Below, piece by piece: positions 32,383 to 39,275 of a DNA stretch of 39,275 nt (position 1 is the first letter of the stretch; every line of letters starts with the position of its first letter). The notes beneath the pieces are model-generated. The model saw only the letters and a program-made list of their open reading frames with translations, did no database searches and had not been told where the DNA came from. Where the stretch lies: contig LFSB01000005.1 of the NCBI GenBank assembly GCA_001513045.1, positions 1-39,275 of the forward strand, given 5' to 3'. A program made the position numbers and the translations under genes. This stretch comes from Clostridiales bacterium DTU089 (lineage in GTDB: Bacteria; Bacillota; Clostridia; Oscillospirales; Acutalibacteraceae).

Positions 32383-33372
32383 TTATTTTTTCGCTTCTTG
32401 TTTTACCTTAATAAATTTATCCGCAAATTCGCATATCTTACCCTCATACGCTGCGGAGTCCTTGCGGTAGCTTTCGGCGTGCCATGCTCCCTCAACAATG
32501 AGCAAATCCTTGTACTCCGAGGAGCAAGCGTGATAGAGCTGCGTCGCCATATATGTAGGCACAAAGGTGTCTGTGCTGCCGTGTATGAACAGCATCGGAA
32601 GCTTGGCGTTGGCTACGCTTTCGAGCGCGTCTGCATCCTTGAAGCGGTAGCCGCCTATCTTTTTGTTGAAGAAATCAGCACCCTCAAGAAGCGGGAAGGC
32701 GGGGACGTGCGCACCCTTGAGCACCGATTTGAACTCGTTCCATGCAGAGGTATAGCCGCAGTCCGCAACCGTGAATTTAACGTTTTCGGGCAAAGAGGGG
32801 TCAGAGCTCATAAGCATAACCGTGGCGCTGCCCATGGAAACACCGTGGAGGATAATCTGAATATCCTTACCGAAGGTTTCGAGCATGAAGCCGAGCCATT
32901 TCAGACAATCCTTATATTCATAATAGCCGAAGCCGATGTAGGTGCCCTCGCTTTCGCCGGCTGCCTGATGGTCAACAAGAAAAACATTGTAGCCCTTGTC
33001 GTGGTAGAATTTTGCCATATAATTGAACTCGCCCTTCGCGTGGTTGCGATAGCCGTGACTTCCGAAAACAAACACGTCCGAGGGCTTTTGAGCGGGGAGT
33101 AAATAGCCCTTGAGCTTGAATCCACGGTCATTTTCAATGGTGTACTCCTCAAAATGCTGTTGCTCAAACCATACAGCTCTTTCATCCGGCTCCGCAGGAG
33201 CGGCGGGAGCATCCTTATCCATTGCCTTCATGGCGAGCGCGGATATTACAGGCGGCAGCTTTGCGTTGCGATGCATTACCTCGCGGAAGGTTAAATAGCT
33301 TACGCCGCCAAACGCGCCGAGCGCCGCTCCGGTAACACCGATGAGCTTTGATGCCTTAAATGATTTCGACAT
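32383..33372 (-). CDS. Membrane-anchored alpha/beta hydrolase
   Basis: A 329-residue serine hydrolase. Residues about 8-28 (KLIGVTGAALGAFGGVSYLTF) form an N-terminal anchor. The fold starts at GYLLPAQKPSDVFVFGSHGY, with nucleophile Ser in HGVSMGSATVML, Asp in FIHGSTDTFVP and His in EGAWHAESY. These are the full triad of the YqkD/BAAT-like family; the substrate may be an ester or a peptide and is not evident. GGGGG precedes the ATG. The promoter is at 33417-33444, and a terminator follows at 32325-32354, so it is a single-gene unit. Confidence 0.9.
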   Translation of the reverse strand: MSKSFKASKLIGVTGAALGAFGGVSYLTFREVMHRNAKLPPVISALAMKAMDKDAPAAPAEPDERAVWFEQQHFEEYTIENDRGFKLKGYLLPAQKPSDVFVFGSHGYRNHAKGEFNYMAKFYHDKGYNVFLVDHQAAGESEGTYIGFGYYEYKDCLKWLGFMLETFGKDIQIILHGVSMGSATVMLMSSDPSLPENVKFTVADCGYTSAWNEFKSVLKGAHVPAFPLLEGADFFNKKIGGYRFKDADALESVANAKLPMLFIHGSTDTFVPTYMATQLYHACSSEYKDLLIVEGAWHAESYRKDSAAYEGKICEFADKFIKVKQEAKK

Positions 33373-33416
33373 AAAAAAACCCCCTGAAAATGATTGAACC
33401 GATTGCTTATATTATT

Positions 33417-33444
33417 ATTGTACATCTTTTTCCCTAAAAGTCAA
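33417..33444 (-). promoter_or_regulatory. Promoter of the alpha/beta hydrolase gene
   Basis: On the minus strand, TTGACT (33444-33439), a 16-bp spacer and TACAAT (33422-33417). Confidence 0.55.
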
Positions 33445-33479
33445 CGCTGCGGGCGGGATTTTACTATGCGTTTTACGGC

Positions 33480-33508
33480 TTGCTATTTGATGTAATTTAT
33501 GATATAAA
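33480..33508 (+). promoter_or_regulatory. Promoter of the serine hydrolase gene
   Basis: TTGCTA (33480-33485), a 17-bp spacer and TATAAA (33503-33508), leaving a leader of about 118 nt. Confidence 0.55.
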
Positions 33509-33632
33509 ATGTTAAATAGTTGCATGATAAACACAAAATACACAAGTGTGCGGAAACATTATGCGATTCGACTCTTGTTACGACAGAGCTGTAATCGAAG
33601 GTGTCAGAAATGGATAAACGGAGGTAAGGCTA

Positions 33633-35246
33633 ATGTTAAAGACCTGCAGCATAAAGCTGAACAAGGACGGTTCTATTGTTCGCGCCCGCGCACCTGAATG
33701 TGCGGGAATAAGCTCGGCGGCGGTATTGAAAATGCTTGCTCATCTTGAGCAGAGCGGATTTCAGTATCACAGCCTGATGATTGTGCGCAACGGGGTGGTT
33801 GCCGCCGAATGTTACAGATATCCGGTCACACGCACTTGTGCGCACACCATGTATTCGGTCAGCAAGACGTTTACGGGAACAGCGGTGGGCTTTGCGGTTT
33901 CCGAAGGGCTCATAAGTCTGGATACCCGCGTTGCGGATATTCTTCCGGAGTACAGAAAAAAGAAAGAGAAGAACGGTTACATAGATAAGATGACCGTAAG
34001 GCATCTTTTGACAATGACCTCCGGAAAGCTGCCGAGTCCTCTGCTGAACAAGACGCAGGACGACTGGCTGAGCCATCTGTTCGATGCAAAATGGGTATCG
34101 GAGCCGGGAACAAAATTCGATTATGTAAACGAAAACATGTATACACTGTGTGCGATTCTGCATCGCGTTACGGGCATGAGCGTGGTTGATTTCCTTATGC
34201 CGAGGCTTTTTGAGCCGCTCGGAATAGAAAGACCCGTCTGGGAAACCGACGGTCACGGGGTTGAAGCCGGAGGCTGGGGACTTTTCCTGAAAACAGAGGA
34301 TATCGCAAAGGTAATGCTTTGCTATCATAACGGCGGACGTTGGGGAGATAAGCAGGTCATTGACGAGGAGTGGGTGAAACAGGCAACCTCAAATCAGCAC
34401 GGCGATAATCCGGGCGTGCGTGAGCGCGGGTACGGTTACGGCATATGGATAAAGGACGAAAATGAATATTATGCCGGCGGCATGTTCTGCCAGATGTCGT
34501 ACATTTTTGAAAAAGAGGACTGCGCCGCAGTTATCACGTCATGCTCTCCGACGGATACACCGTATTATGAGGCGCTTGAAATCCTTCGCAACGAAGGCTT
34601 CATTCAGCCCGATGCAAACGCGACCGCGGATGAGGAGTTTATAAAAAGCATAAGCGAAAGAAAAATAGATTTTATTCCGAAAAGTGCAATCCGCAGCAAG
34701 CTTGAAAAAAGCATAAGCGGTAGAACAGTGCATTTTAAAAAGGATAAAATTCTTAATGCTGTGGGCTTCCCGACCGGTGTGCTCCACCTTGCCGCGGTGT
34801 ATATGAGTAAATATCGGGCGGGAAACATTGATGATGTGCGGTTCGATTTTTACGGTGAGGATATGCGCTTTTCGTGGAGAGAGGGCAATGAACGCAACAG
34901 TGTTAAATGCGGTATGAACGGGGAGTATATCAATTCGCGTATTGTGCTCGCGAACACTCCGTATACGGCGGCATCTGCCGCCTTCTGGCAGGATGAACGC
35001 ACGCTTAATGTATGGATACGTCCGATAGAATCTCTTTGCTGCAGGAAGCTGAAATTTACATTTGAATCGGGCGGAACGGTAAAAATGGAGCCGGCATCCT
35101 CTCCGGATGTATCGGATATAGTGGCAAGCGTGGACGGGGCAATACATTCAATGTTCGGCGAAAAGCTCTCATTCCTTGCCGATAAGACGCTTGCGGAAAT
35201 AAAGAAGCTGACGCAGCCGGTTCAAAAGGGCAAATTCAGGGATTGA
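33633..35246 (+). CDS. Beta-lactamase-family serine hydrolase
   Basis: A 537-residue class C beta-lactamase/esterase-like protein. The catalytic SxxK is Ser75-Val-Ser-Lys78 in TMYSVSKTFTG. The YxN-type motif is FDYVNENMY near residue 168, and the last box is GGMFCQMSYIF near residue 285. A further 200 residues form a C-terminal beta-domain (FHFKKD..., RLDFYGEDMRFSW-like) as in D-aminopeptidases and related esterases. There is no signal peptide, so cytoplasmic esterase or aminopeptidase activity is likelier than antibiotic resistance. The start has GGAGGTAAGG upstream. A terminator follows at 35270. Confidence 0.9.
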   Translation: MLKTCSIKLNKDGSIVRARAPECAGISSAAVLKMLAHLEQSGFQYHSLMIVRNGVVAAECYRYPVTRTCAHTMYSVSKTFTGTAVGFAVSEGLISLDTRVADILPEYRKKKEKNGYIDKMTVRHLLTMTSGKLPSPLLNKTQDDWLSHLFDAKWVSEPGTKFDYVNENMYTLCAILHRVTGMSVVDFLMPRLFEPLGIERPVWETDGHGVEAGGWGLFLKTEDIAKVMLCYHNGGRWGDKQVIDEEWVKQATSNQHGDNPGVRERGYGYGIWIKDENEYYAGGMFCQMSYIFEKEDCAAVITSCSPTDTPYYEALEILRNEGFIQPDANATADEEFIKSISERKIDFIPKSAIRSKLEKSISGRTVHFKKDKILNAVGFPTGVLHLAAVYMSKYRAGNIDDVRFDFYGEDMRFSWREGNERNSVKCGMNGEYINSRIVLANTPYTAASAAFWQDERTLNVWIRPIESLCCRKLKFTFESGGTVKMEPASSPDVSDIVASVDGAIHSMFGEKLSFLADKTLAEIKKLTQPVQKGKFRD

Positions 35247-35269
35247 TTAAAGCGGAAAAACTGTTTATA

Positions 35270-35308
35270 AAGGTTCGCGGTTGCTCTGAGGGGCGCGCGG
35301 ACCTTTTT
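35270..35308 (+). terminator. Terminator of the serine hydrolase gene
   Basis: A 10-bp stem with one T-G pair (35270-35279 with 35296-35305) is followed by T5. Confidence 0.7.
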
Positions 35309-35323
35309 CATATATTTTCTGCC

Positions 35324-35352
35324 TTGACATCGGAGCCGTGAGAGAATATACT
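35324..35352 (+). promoter_or_regulatory. Consensus promoter of the phosphoesterase / carrier operon
   Basis: TTGACA (35324-35329), a 17-bp spacer and TATACT (35347-35352) predict a start near 35358, 20 bp before the first gene. Confidence 0.75.
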
Positions 35353-35377
35353 TTAAAGCGACGGGAGGTGTGTTTTT

Positions 35378-36511
35378 GTGTCTGATGTACAGCTTAAATT
35401 TAATGAAAACGGGCAGTTTAAAATACTTGTGGCGGCGGATTTGCACATGCTTGAGCCGAACAGCGCAAAGGGCTTTGACACTGTGAGATTACTTGAAGCC
35501 GCTGTTGAGGAGCTTCGGCCGGATTTGGCGGTTTTCCTCGGCGATAATGTAACAATGTGGGATGCGATAACCGAAGAAAGCGTGCGGGACGCAATTGATG
35601 CGATAGTCACACCGATTGCGCAAAAGGGTATCCCTCTTGCTGTGGTGTTCGGAAACCATGAGTGTGAGACACCTCTTGGCAATGCCGGACAGCTTGAGCA
35701 TTTTCAGACATACTCAAAATGCCTCGCTGTAAAGGGCGAACCGGAAACCGGAGTGGGAAACTATAACCTTGTAATAAAAAGCCATGACGGAAGTCATGAC
35801 CGCTTTAATCTCTGGTTTATTGATTCCGGTTCAAGTATAATAAATCCCGACGGAAGCGAAAGCTATGACTATGTGCGTGAGAATCAGCTCAGGTGGTATG
35901 AGCAAACAGCCGAAAAGCTCAGAAGCACAAATCACGGCTACAATCTGCCCGCAATAGTGTTTCAGCACATGACTGTGCCTGAGGAGTATGAGCTGCTCAG
36001 GGAGGTGCCTGCGCTGACACCGTTTGCGGTAAAGGGTCACGGCTCGCGTTCCGATAAATATTATGTTATTGCGCAGCCTCGCTTCACCAAGGGCGAGCTT
36101 GCAGAAGGTCCGTGTCCTCCGGATTTTAATTCGGGAGAGTTTGAGTGCTGGAAAAGGCAGGGAGATGTAATCGGTGCTGTGTTCGGTCACGACCATGTGA
36201 ATGATTTCGACGGTACGGTTGACGGCATCCGGCTTGTTCAGGCAAGAGGCTCAGGCTTTCAGGGCTACGGAGACGGAGATTCGCGTGCCGTTACGCTCAT
36301 AACGCTTGACGAGAGCGACCTGGGCACCTTCGATTCCGAAGGCTTCTTCTTCCGCGAGCTGGTCGGAAAGAGTGTTTCCATGCCGGGCGCAAAGGCGCTT
36401 ACACGTAAGGAAAAGACTGCGATAGGTATAGGCGGAGGCTCCGCAGCGGTGGTTGCGGCAGCGGGATTCGGTGCAATAATAAGCAAAATAATAAAACGCA
36501 AAAAGAAATAA
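35378..36511 (+). CDS. Metallophosphoesterase with hydrophobic C-terminal tail (paralog 1)
   Basis: A 377-residue calcineurin-like phosphoesterase of the Dcr2/Icc-like kind. Metal motifs in order are ADLHM (DxH), FLGDNV (GDN), FGNHE (GNHE) and GHDHVNDFDG (GHDH), with an FQHM His between. The C-terminus has a Gly/Ala-rich hydrophobic helix (about 348-370) and a Lys-rich end (IISKIIKRKKK), suggesting membrane association. The GTG start is supported by GGGAGGTG eight bases upstream. It is first in an operon with a paralog (26 bp gap) and a carrier. The substrate is unknown; a phosphodiester or phosphomonoester entering by the carrier is possible. Confidence 0.9.
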   Translation: MSDVQLKFNENGQFKILVAADLHMLEPNSAKGFDTVRLLEAAVEELRPDLAVFLGDNVTMWDAITEESVRDAIDAIVTPIAQKGIPLAVVFGNHECETPLGNAGQLEHFQTYSKCLAVKGEPETGVGNYNLVIKSHDGSHDRFNLWFIDSGSSIINPDGSESYDYVRENQLRWYEQTAEKLRSTNHGYNLPAIVFQHMTVPEEYELLREVPALTPFAVKGHGSRSDKYYVIAQPRFTKGELAEGPCPPDFNSGEFECWKRQGDVIGAVFGHDHVNDFDGTVDGIRLVQARGSGFQGYGDGDSRAVTLITLDESDLGTFDSEGFFFRELVGKSVSMPGAKALTRKEKTAIGIGGGSAAVVAAAGFGAIISKIIKRKKK

Positions 36512-36537
36512 TATACATATAATGAAAGGCAGCTATT

Positions 36538-37689
36538 ATGGCTCAACTTAAATTCAACGATGACGGACGTTTTTCGGTTATGCTTCTCGGCGACCCGCAT
36601 CAGCACGGCGAAACCGATACACAGCATAAGCGGGATGTTATGGCGGATACCTCAGCGCTGATAAATGCGGCGCTTGACAAGCTCAAGCCGGATTTGGGCA
36701 TCTACATGGGCGACAATGCGCTTTCCAATACGCCGGAAATGTTTGCGAAGGCTGTCGAGGTGCTTCTCAAGCCGTTTGAGGACAGGGGTATACCTGTCGC
36801 GCTGGTCTTCGGAAATCACGACCACGACAACGAGGGTTCAATACCGCTTGCCGAGCAGGTGAAGTATTACAGACAGTACAGTCAATGCCTTTTTGCGGAA
36901 AAGCCGGCGGAAAGCGGATATTGGGACTATAACCTTACCGTGAAAAGCTCGGACGGCAAGCGTGACGCATTCAATTTCTGGCTTATGGACTCGGGGAATC
37001 ACGCCCCTGCCGAGTATAATTCAAATTATGCGTTTGTCACCACCGAGCAGCTTGAATGGTATACGGAAAAATGCAAGGCGCTGTCCGAAAAGAACGGTGC
37101 GCCGGTTCCTGCAATAAACCTTCAGCACATACCCGTGCCGGAGGAAACTCTTTTCATGAAGAAGGTTTCTCCTCTTATAAAATTCGGCTACGGCATAGAA
37201 GGTCTTAACGCACATAAGGGCGGATGGTACCTTCTTGACAGAAAAAACACCGATGTTATCGGTGAAATAGGTGAGTTCCCGTGCTGCTGTGATTATAATA
37301 ACGGTCAGTTCGATTGCTGGAAGAAGAACGGGGATGTCATTGCCGCATTTTTCGGTCACGACCACCTGAATGACCAGCTCGGTACGGTTGACGGTATAGC
37401 GTTGGGTCAGTGCAGACTTGTCGGCTTTAATCCTTACGGCGACGGTATGCGTCAGGCGGTAAGAATGATATATCTTGATGAAAACGAGCCGCGCAAATTC
37501 CGCACGAGCATGCACTTTTACCGTCAGATAGTCGGCAACTCCTGCCGCTCGATTCCGTGGAAGCTCAAGGTTATCAACGATAAGCAGAGCATGGCGCTCA
37601 ACAGATGGAAATATATTGCATGTGCACTCGGCGGTGCGGTTGCCGTGGGTGCGGGTGCGTCAAAAATATATAAAATCGCCAAAAAATAA
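36538..37689 (+). CDS. Metallophosphoesterase with hydrophobic C-terminal tail (paralog 2)
   Basis: A 383-residue paralog of the preceding enzyme, starting alike (AQLKFNDDGRFSVML against VQLKFNENGQFKILV). Motifs are GDPHQHG (DxH with Pro in place of Leu), YMGDNAL, FGNHDHDN and FGHDHLNDQLG, and the equivalent His is LQHIPVP. It also ends in a Gly/Ala-rich hydrophobic helix and basic tail (ALGGAVAVGAGASKIYKIAKK). AAAGGCAG lies seven bases before the ATG. The carrier gene follows 17 bp later. Confidence 0.9.
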   Translation: MAQLKFNDDGRFSVMLLGDPHQHGETDTQHKRDVMADTSALINAALDKLKPDLGIYMGDNALSNTPEMFAKAVEVLLKPFEDRGIPVALVFGNHDHDNEGSIPLAEQVKYYRQYSQCLFAEKPAESGYWDYNLTVKSSDGKRDAFNFWLMDSGNHAPAEYNSNYAFVTTEQLEWYTEKCKALSEKNGAPVPAINLQHIPVPEETLFMKKVSPLIKFGYGIEGLNAHKGGWYLLDRKNTDVIGEIGEFPCCCDYNNGQFDCWKKNGDVIAAFFGHDHLNDQLGTVDGIALGQCRLVGFNPYGDGMRQAVRMIYLDENEPRKFRTSMHFYRQIVGNSCRSIPWKLKVINDKQSMALNRWKYIACALGGAVAVGAGASKIYKIAKK

Positions 37690-37706
37690 AACAGGGGGTT
37701 GTGTGG

Positions 37707-39140
37707 GTGAAAATCTTTCTATTCGACAAGGTGCCGAGGGGTGAGGGCTGTGTCGCCAATCGCTCAATACTGAGCTATGCGGTGGGACTGTCCGGACAGA
37801 ATATGACCTACAGCTACGTGAACGGCTGGCTGAGGTATTTCTGTATCAACGTTCTGCATATCAAGGAGGACAAGGTCGGCCTTATTTTCTCTCTCAGTTA
37901 TATATGGGATGCCATAAACGACCCGATTGTCGGCGCATATATTGACCGGAGAAAGCATAAACCGTATAACAAGCTGCGTCCGTTTTTGCTGTATTTCCCG
38001 CCGATTATCGGTGCGCTCTCGTTGCTGATGTTTATGCAGGTGCCCTTTGATGAAAACGGTAAAATCATTTACATACTGTGTCTGTACTTTGTCTGGGATT
38101 TGTTTTATTCCTTCCAGGATGTCGGACTCTGGGGCCTGCTTTCACTCTCAAGCCCACACTCCGAGGAGCGTTCGAGAGTTGCCCAGTGGGTTACAATCGG
38201 AGCCGGAGCCGGTGCGGCTCTTGCCGGACTTTTCCAGATGGTGCGTGATATTCTTACCAACCTCGGTATGGACATCACAACCGTTTTTGTGCTGTTCGGC
38301 TTGGTCTTCGGACTCGGCGGAGAGCTGCTGTCGATGCGCGCACATAAGATGCCTGAGCTTATTGAGGGCGGAGAGCCTGAGGAGAGCATTTTTAAATCTC
38401 TTACAATACTCCGGCACAATCCGACGCTGCTTCTGATATCCGCAGCGCGGCTTTCCCAGGGCTTCTGTCCCAAGGTGCAAAACGCGTATTTCTTTGAAAA
38501 CGCCATCACCTTCACCGAAAACGGGAAATCGCTTGAAACCCTTTACGGACTTCTTACCGGCATTCCCGGAACCTGTGCAATACTCTTTGCAAACAAGCTC
38601 GCCGAGAAGATAGGCGGTATGAAGAGATTGCTTGTATGCTCGCAGCTGTTTGCAATATTCTTCAGAGTTATTGCATATTTTGTAGGCTTCGATTCGTTGC
38701 CTAAGTTCATAATGATGAATGTCCTCATTTCCATTGTCAACCTTCCCGGCTTCCTGATGGATATAGCCCATCGTTCGCTGACGAGTGACTCAATAGATGA
38801 GGTTGAGCTGAAAACGGGTGTGCGTTCCGAGGGCGTGTCCTTCTCAATGCAGAACTTCACCACAAAAATGACCGGAGCCGTGACCACGTTTATCGAGGGC
38901 AAGCTTCTTGTGAAGCTCGGCTACAACCGCTTTGCACTTGAGCAGGGCGTAAAACAATCGGCTCATTTTATAAAGTATCAGTGGCCGATGTTTATGCTCG
39001 GACCGGTGGTTGGTGCAGTGCTGTATATAATAATCATTTCCTTTGTAAAGGATAACAGGGAACACCGTGAGGATGTGGAACGTCAGCTGAAGGCACGGCG
39101 TGCCGCCCTTGAGGATGAAAAGGTGAGCGTCTCAGAATAG
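37707..39140 (+). CDS. GPH-family (Na+/melibiose-type) sugar:cation symporter
   Basis: A 477-residue MFS carrier of the glycoside-pentoside-hexuronide group. The family motif is clear as YIWDAINDPIVGAYIDRR (about 68-85), with about twelve transmembrane segments and a central loop, then NLPGFLMDIAHRS near 350. The N-terminus is MKIFLFDKVPRGEG if translation starts at GTG 37707, which has AGGGGG eight bases upstream; GTG 37701 is too close to that site. The C-terminal tail is charged (REHREDVERQLKARRAA). It is last in the phosphoesterase operon, so a phosphorylated or glycerol-linked sugar is an attractive but unproven substrate. Its last nine bases overlap the converging spmB-like gene. Confidence 0.9.
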   Translation: MKIFLFDKVPRGEGCVANRSILSYAVGLSGQNMTYSYVNGWLRYFCINVLHIKEDKVGLIFSLSYIWDAINDPIVGAYIDRRKHKPYNKLRPFLLYFPPIIGALSLLMFMQVPFDENGKIIYILCLYFVWDLFYSFQDVGLWGLLSLSSPHSEERSRVAQWVTIGAGAGAALAGLFQMVRDILTNLGMDITTVFVLFGLVFGLGGELLSMRAHKMPELIEGGEPEESIFKSLTILRHNPTLLLISAARLSQGFCPKVQNAYFFENAITFTENGKSLETLYGLLTGIPGTCAILFANKLAEKIGGMKRLLVCSQLFAIFFRVIAYFVGFDSLPKFIMMNVLISIVNLPGFLMDIAHRSLTSDSIDEVELKTGVRSEGVSFSMQNFTTKMTGAVTTFIEGKLLVKLGYNRFALEQGVKQSAHFIKYQWPMFMLGPVVGAVLYIIIISFVKDNREHREDVERQLKARRAALEDEKVSVSE

Positions 39141-39275
39141 TCTTGCGCTCAATGCAGACATGATAAAGCTTGTAAGATCCGCGCACACAGCCGAAGGCAC
39201 CGTGTGGCGGGTCTTTTTTATGCCCGCGGCTCCGTAATATACAGTAAGTGCGTAAAATGTGGTTTCCGTAGAGCC
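39132..39275 (-). CDS. spmB: Spore maturation protein B, C-terminal fragment
   Basis: A partial frame, open from the right edge to a stop at 39132, encodes the last 47 residues: GSTETTFYALTVYYGAAGIKK, then a short basic link, then VCADLTSFIMSALSARLF. This agrees with the end of SpmB (nucleoside-recognition/Gate domain), whose C-terminus has STETTFY, VYFGxxGIKK and ADLxxxIAS motifs in the same order (family knowledge, from memory). SpmB is a membrane protein needed for spore core dehydration, so the organism probably forms spores. The rest, and probably spmA, should lie just outside the window. The terminator of the converging carrier gene lies inside this coding region. Confidence 0.75.
   Translation of the reverse strand, partial: GSTETTFYALTVYYGAAGIKKTRHTVPSAVCADLTSFIMSALSARLF
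39176..39219 (+). terminator. Terminator of the carrier gene, embedded in the spmB coding region
   Basis: A 12-bp stem with one bulged G and a T-G pair (39176-39188 with 39202-39213) is followed by T6 (39214-39219). It lies within the opposite-strand spmB codons. Confidence 0.7.

Noticed and set aside
32353-33102. 249-codon ORF opposite the alpha/beta hydrolase
   Set aside because: It is the antisense shadow of a gene with a complete catalytic triad, ribosome site, promoter and terminator.
33633-35246. Antibiotic-resistance beta-lactamase
   Set aside because: SxxK and YxN are common to esterases and D-aminopeptidases; no signal peptide and a long extra C-terminal domain argue against secreted resistance enzymes.

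Overview
The window looks like a chromosomal stretch from a spore-forming, mid-GC Clostridia (Oscillospirales- or Christensenellales-like gut or rumen anaerobe). This is an inference from three things: strong GGAGG-type ribosome binding sites with near-consensus sigma-A promoters; Firmicutes-style protein families (zinc-ribbon membrane proteins, BspA-type leucine-rich repeats, hybrid kinases carrying solute-binding domains, GPH/MFS sugar carriers); and what reads as the C-terminus of the spore maturation protein SpmB at the right edge. No rRNA, tRNA, CRISPR array, transposase or phage gene was seen.

Layout. 1-1315 has no convincing protein gene. It holds three tandem 313-314 bp units plus the start of a fourth, all built from small hairpins joined by the 7-mer GTGATAT or its complement. 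A second hairpin ladder built on ATGAAAT follows, then a candidate small RNA with its own promoter and terminator. 1316-4659 (minus) carries a GNAT acetyltransferase, an FAD-dependent oxidoreductase, an ECF sigma factor and a translationally coupled membrane protein. 4733-5056 is a third hairpin-rich element, with different joints but similar hairpins. 5210-7998 encodes an LRR surface protein and an MFS-type carrier. 8131-15761 holds two hybrid histidine kinases with closely similar HisKA/HATPase/REC/REC cores. One has two solute-binding domains fused to it. The other has a Cache-like sensor and is preceded by a separate solute-binding lipoprotein with no permease genes.

16103-17749 encodes a ribokinase-like sugar kinase and a glycerophosphodiester phosphodiesterase. 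17880-20140 encodes a small Ntn hydrolase, BirA and a short conserved-looking protein. 20142-28999 is a carbohydrate region: an SGNH hydrolase with an apparent frameshift, an unassigned TIM-barrel glycosidase, an alpha-L-rhamnosidase (GH78), a CorA-type transporter and an alpha-galactosidase (GH36). 29152-32028 is an XRE regulator divergent from two zinc-ribbon membrane proteins, with two matching palindromic operators at the promoter. 32098-35246 holds a possible 50-residue protein between two terminators, an alpha/beta hydrolase and a beta-lactamase-family serine hydrolase. 35378-39140 is an operon of two paralogous metallophosphoesterases with hydrophobic C-terminal tails plus a GPH-family carrier. 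The partial spmB converges on it.

How it fits together (inference): the cell senses extracellular solutes through the two kinases, imports oligosaccharides or glycosides, and trims rhamnosyl, galactosyl and acyl groups in the cytoplasm, since none of the glycosidases has a signal peptide. The most unusual content is the modular hairpin DNA. Three element families in one window share one architecture, short stem-loops separated by a constant joint that is direct on one side and inverted on the other. I do not recognise it as a named family.
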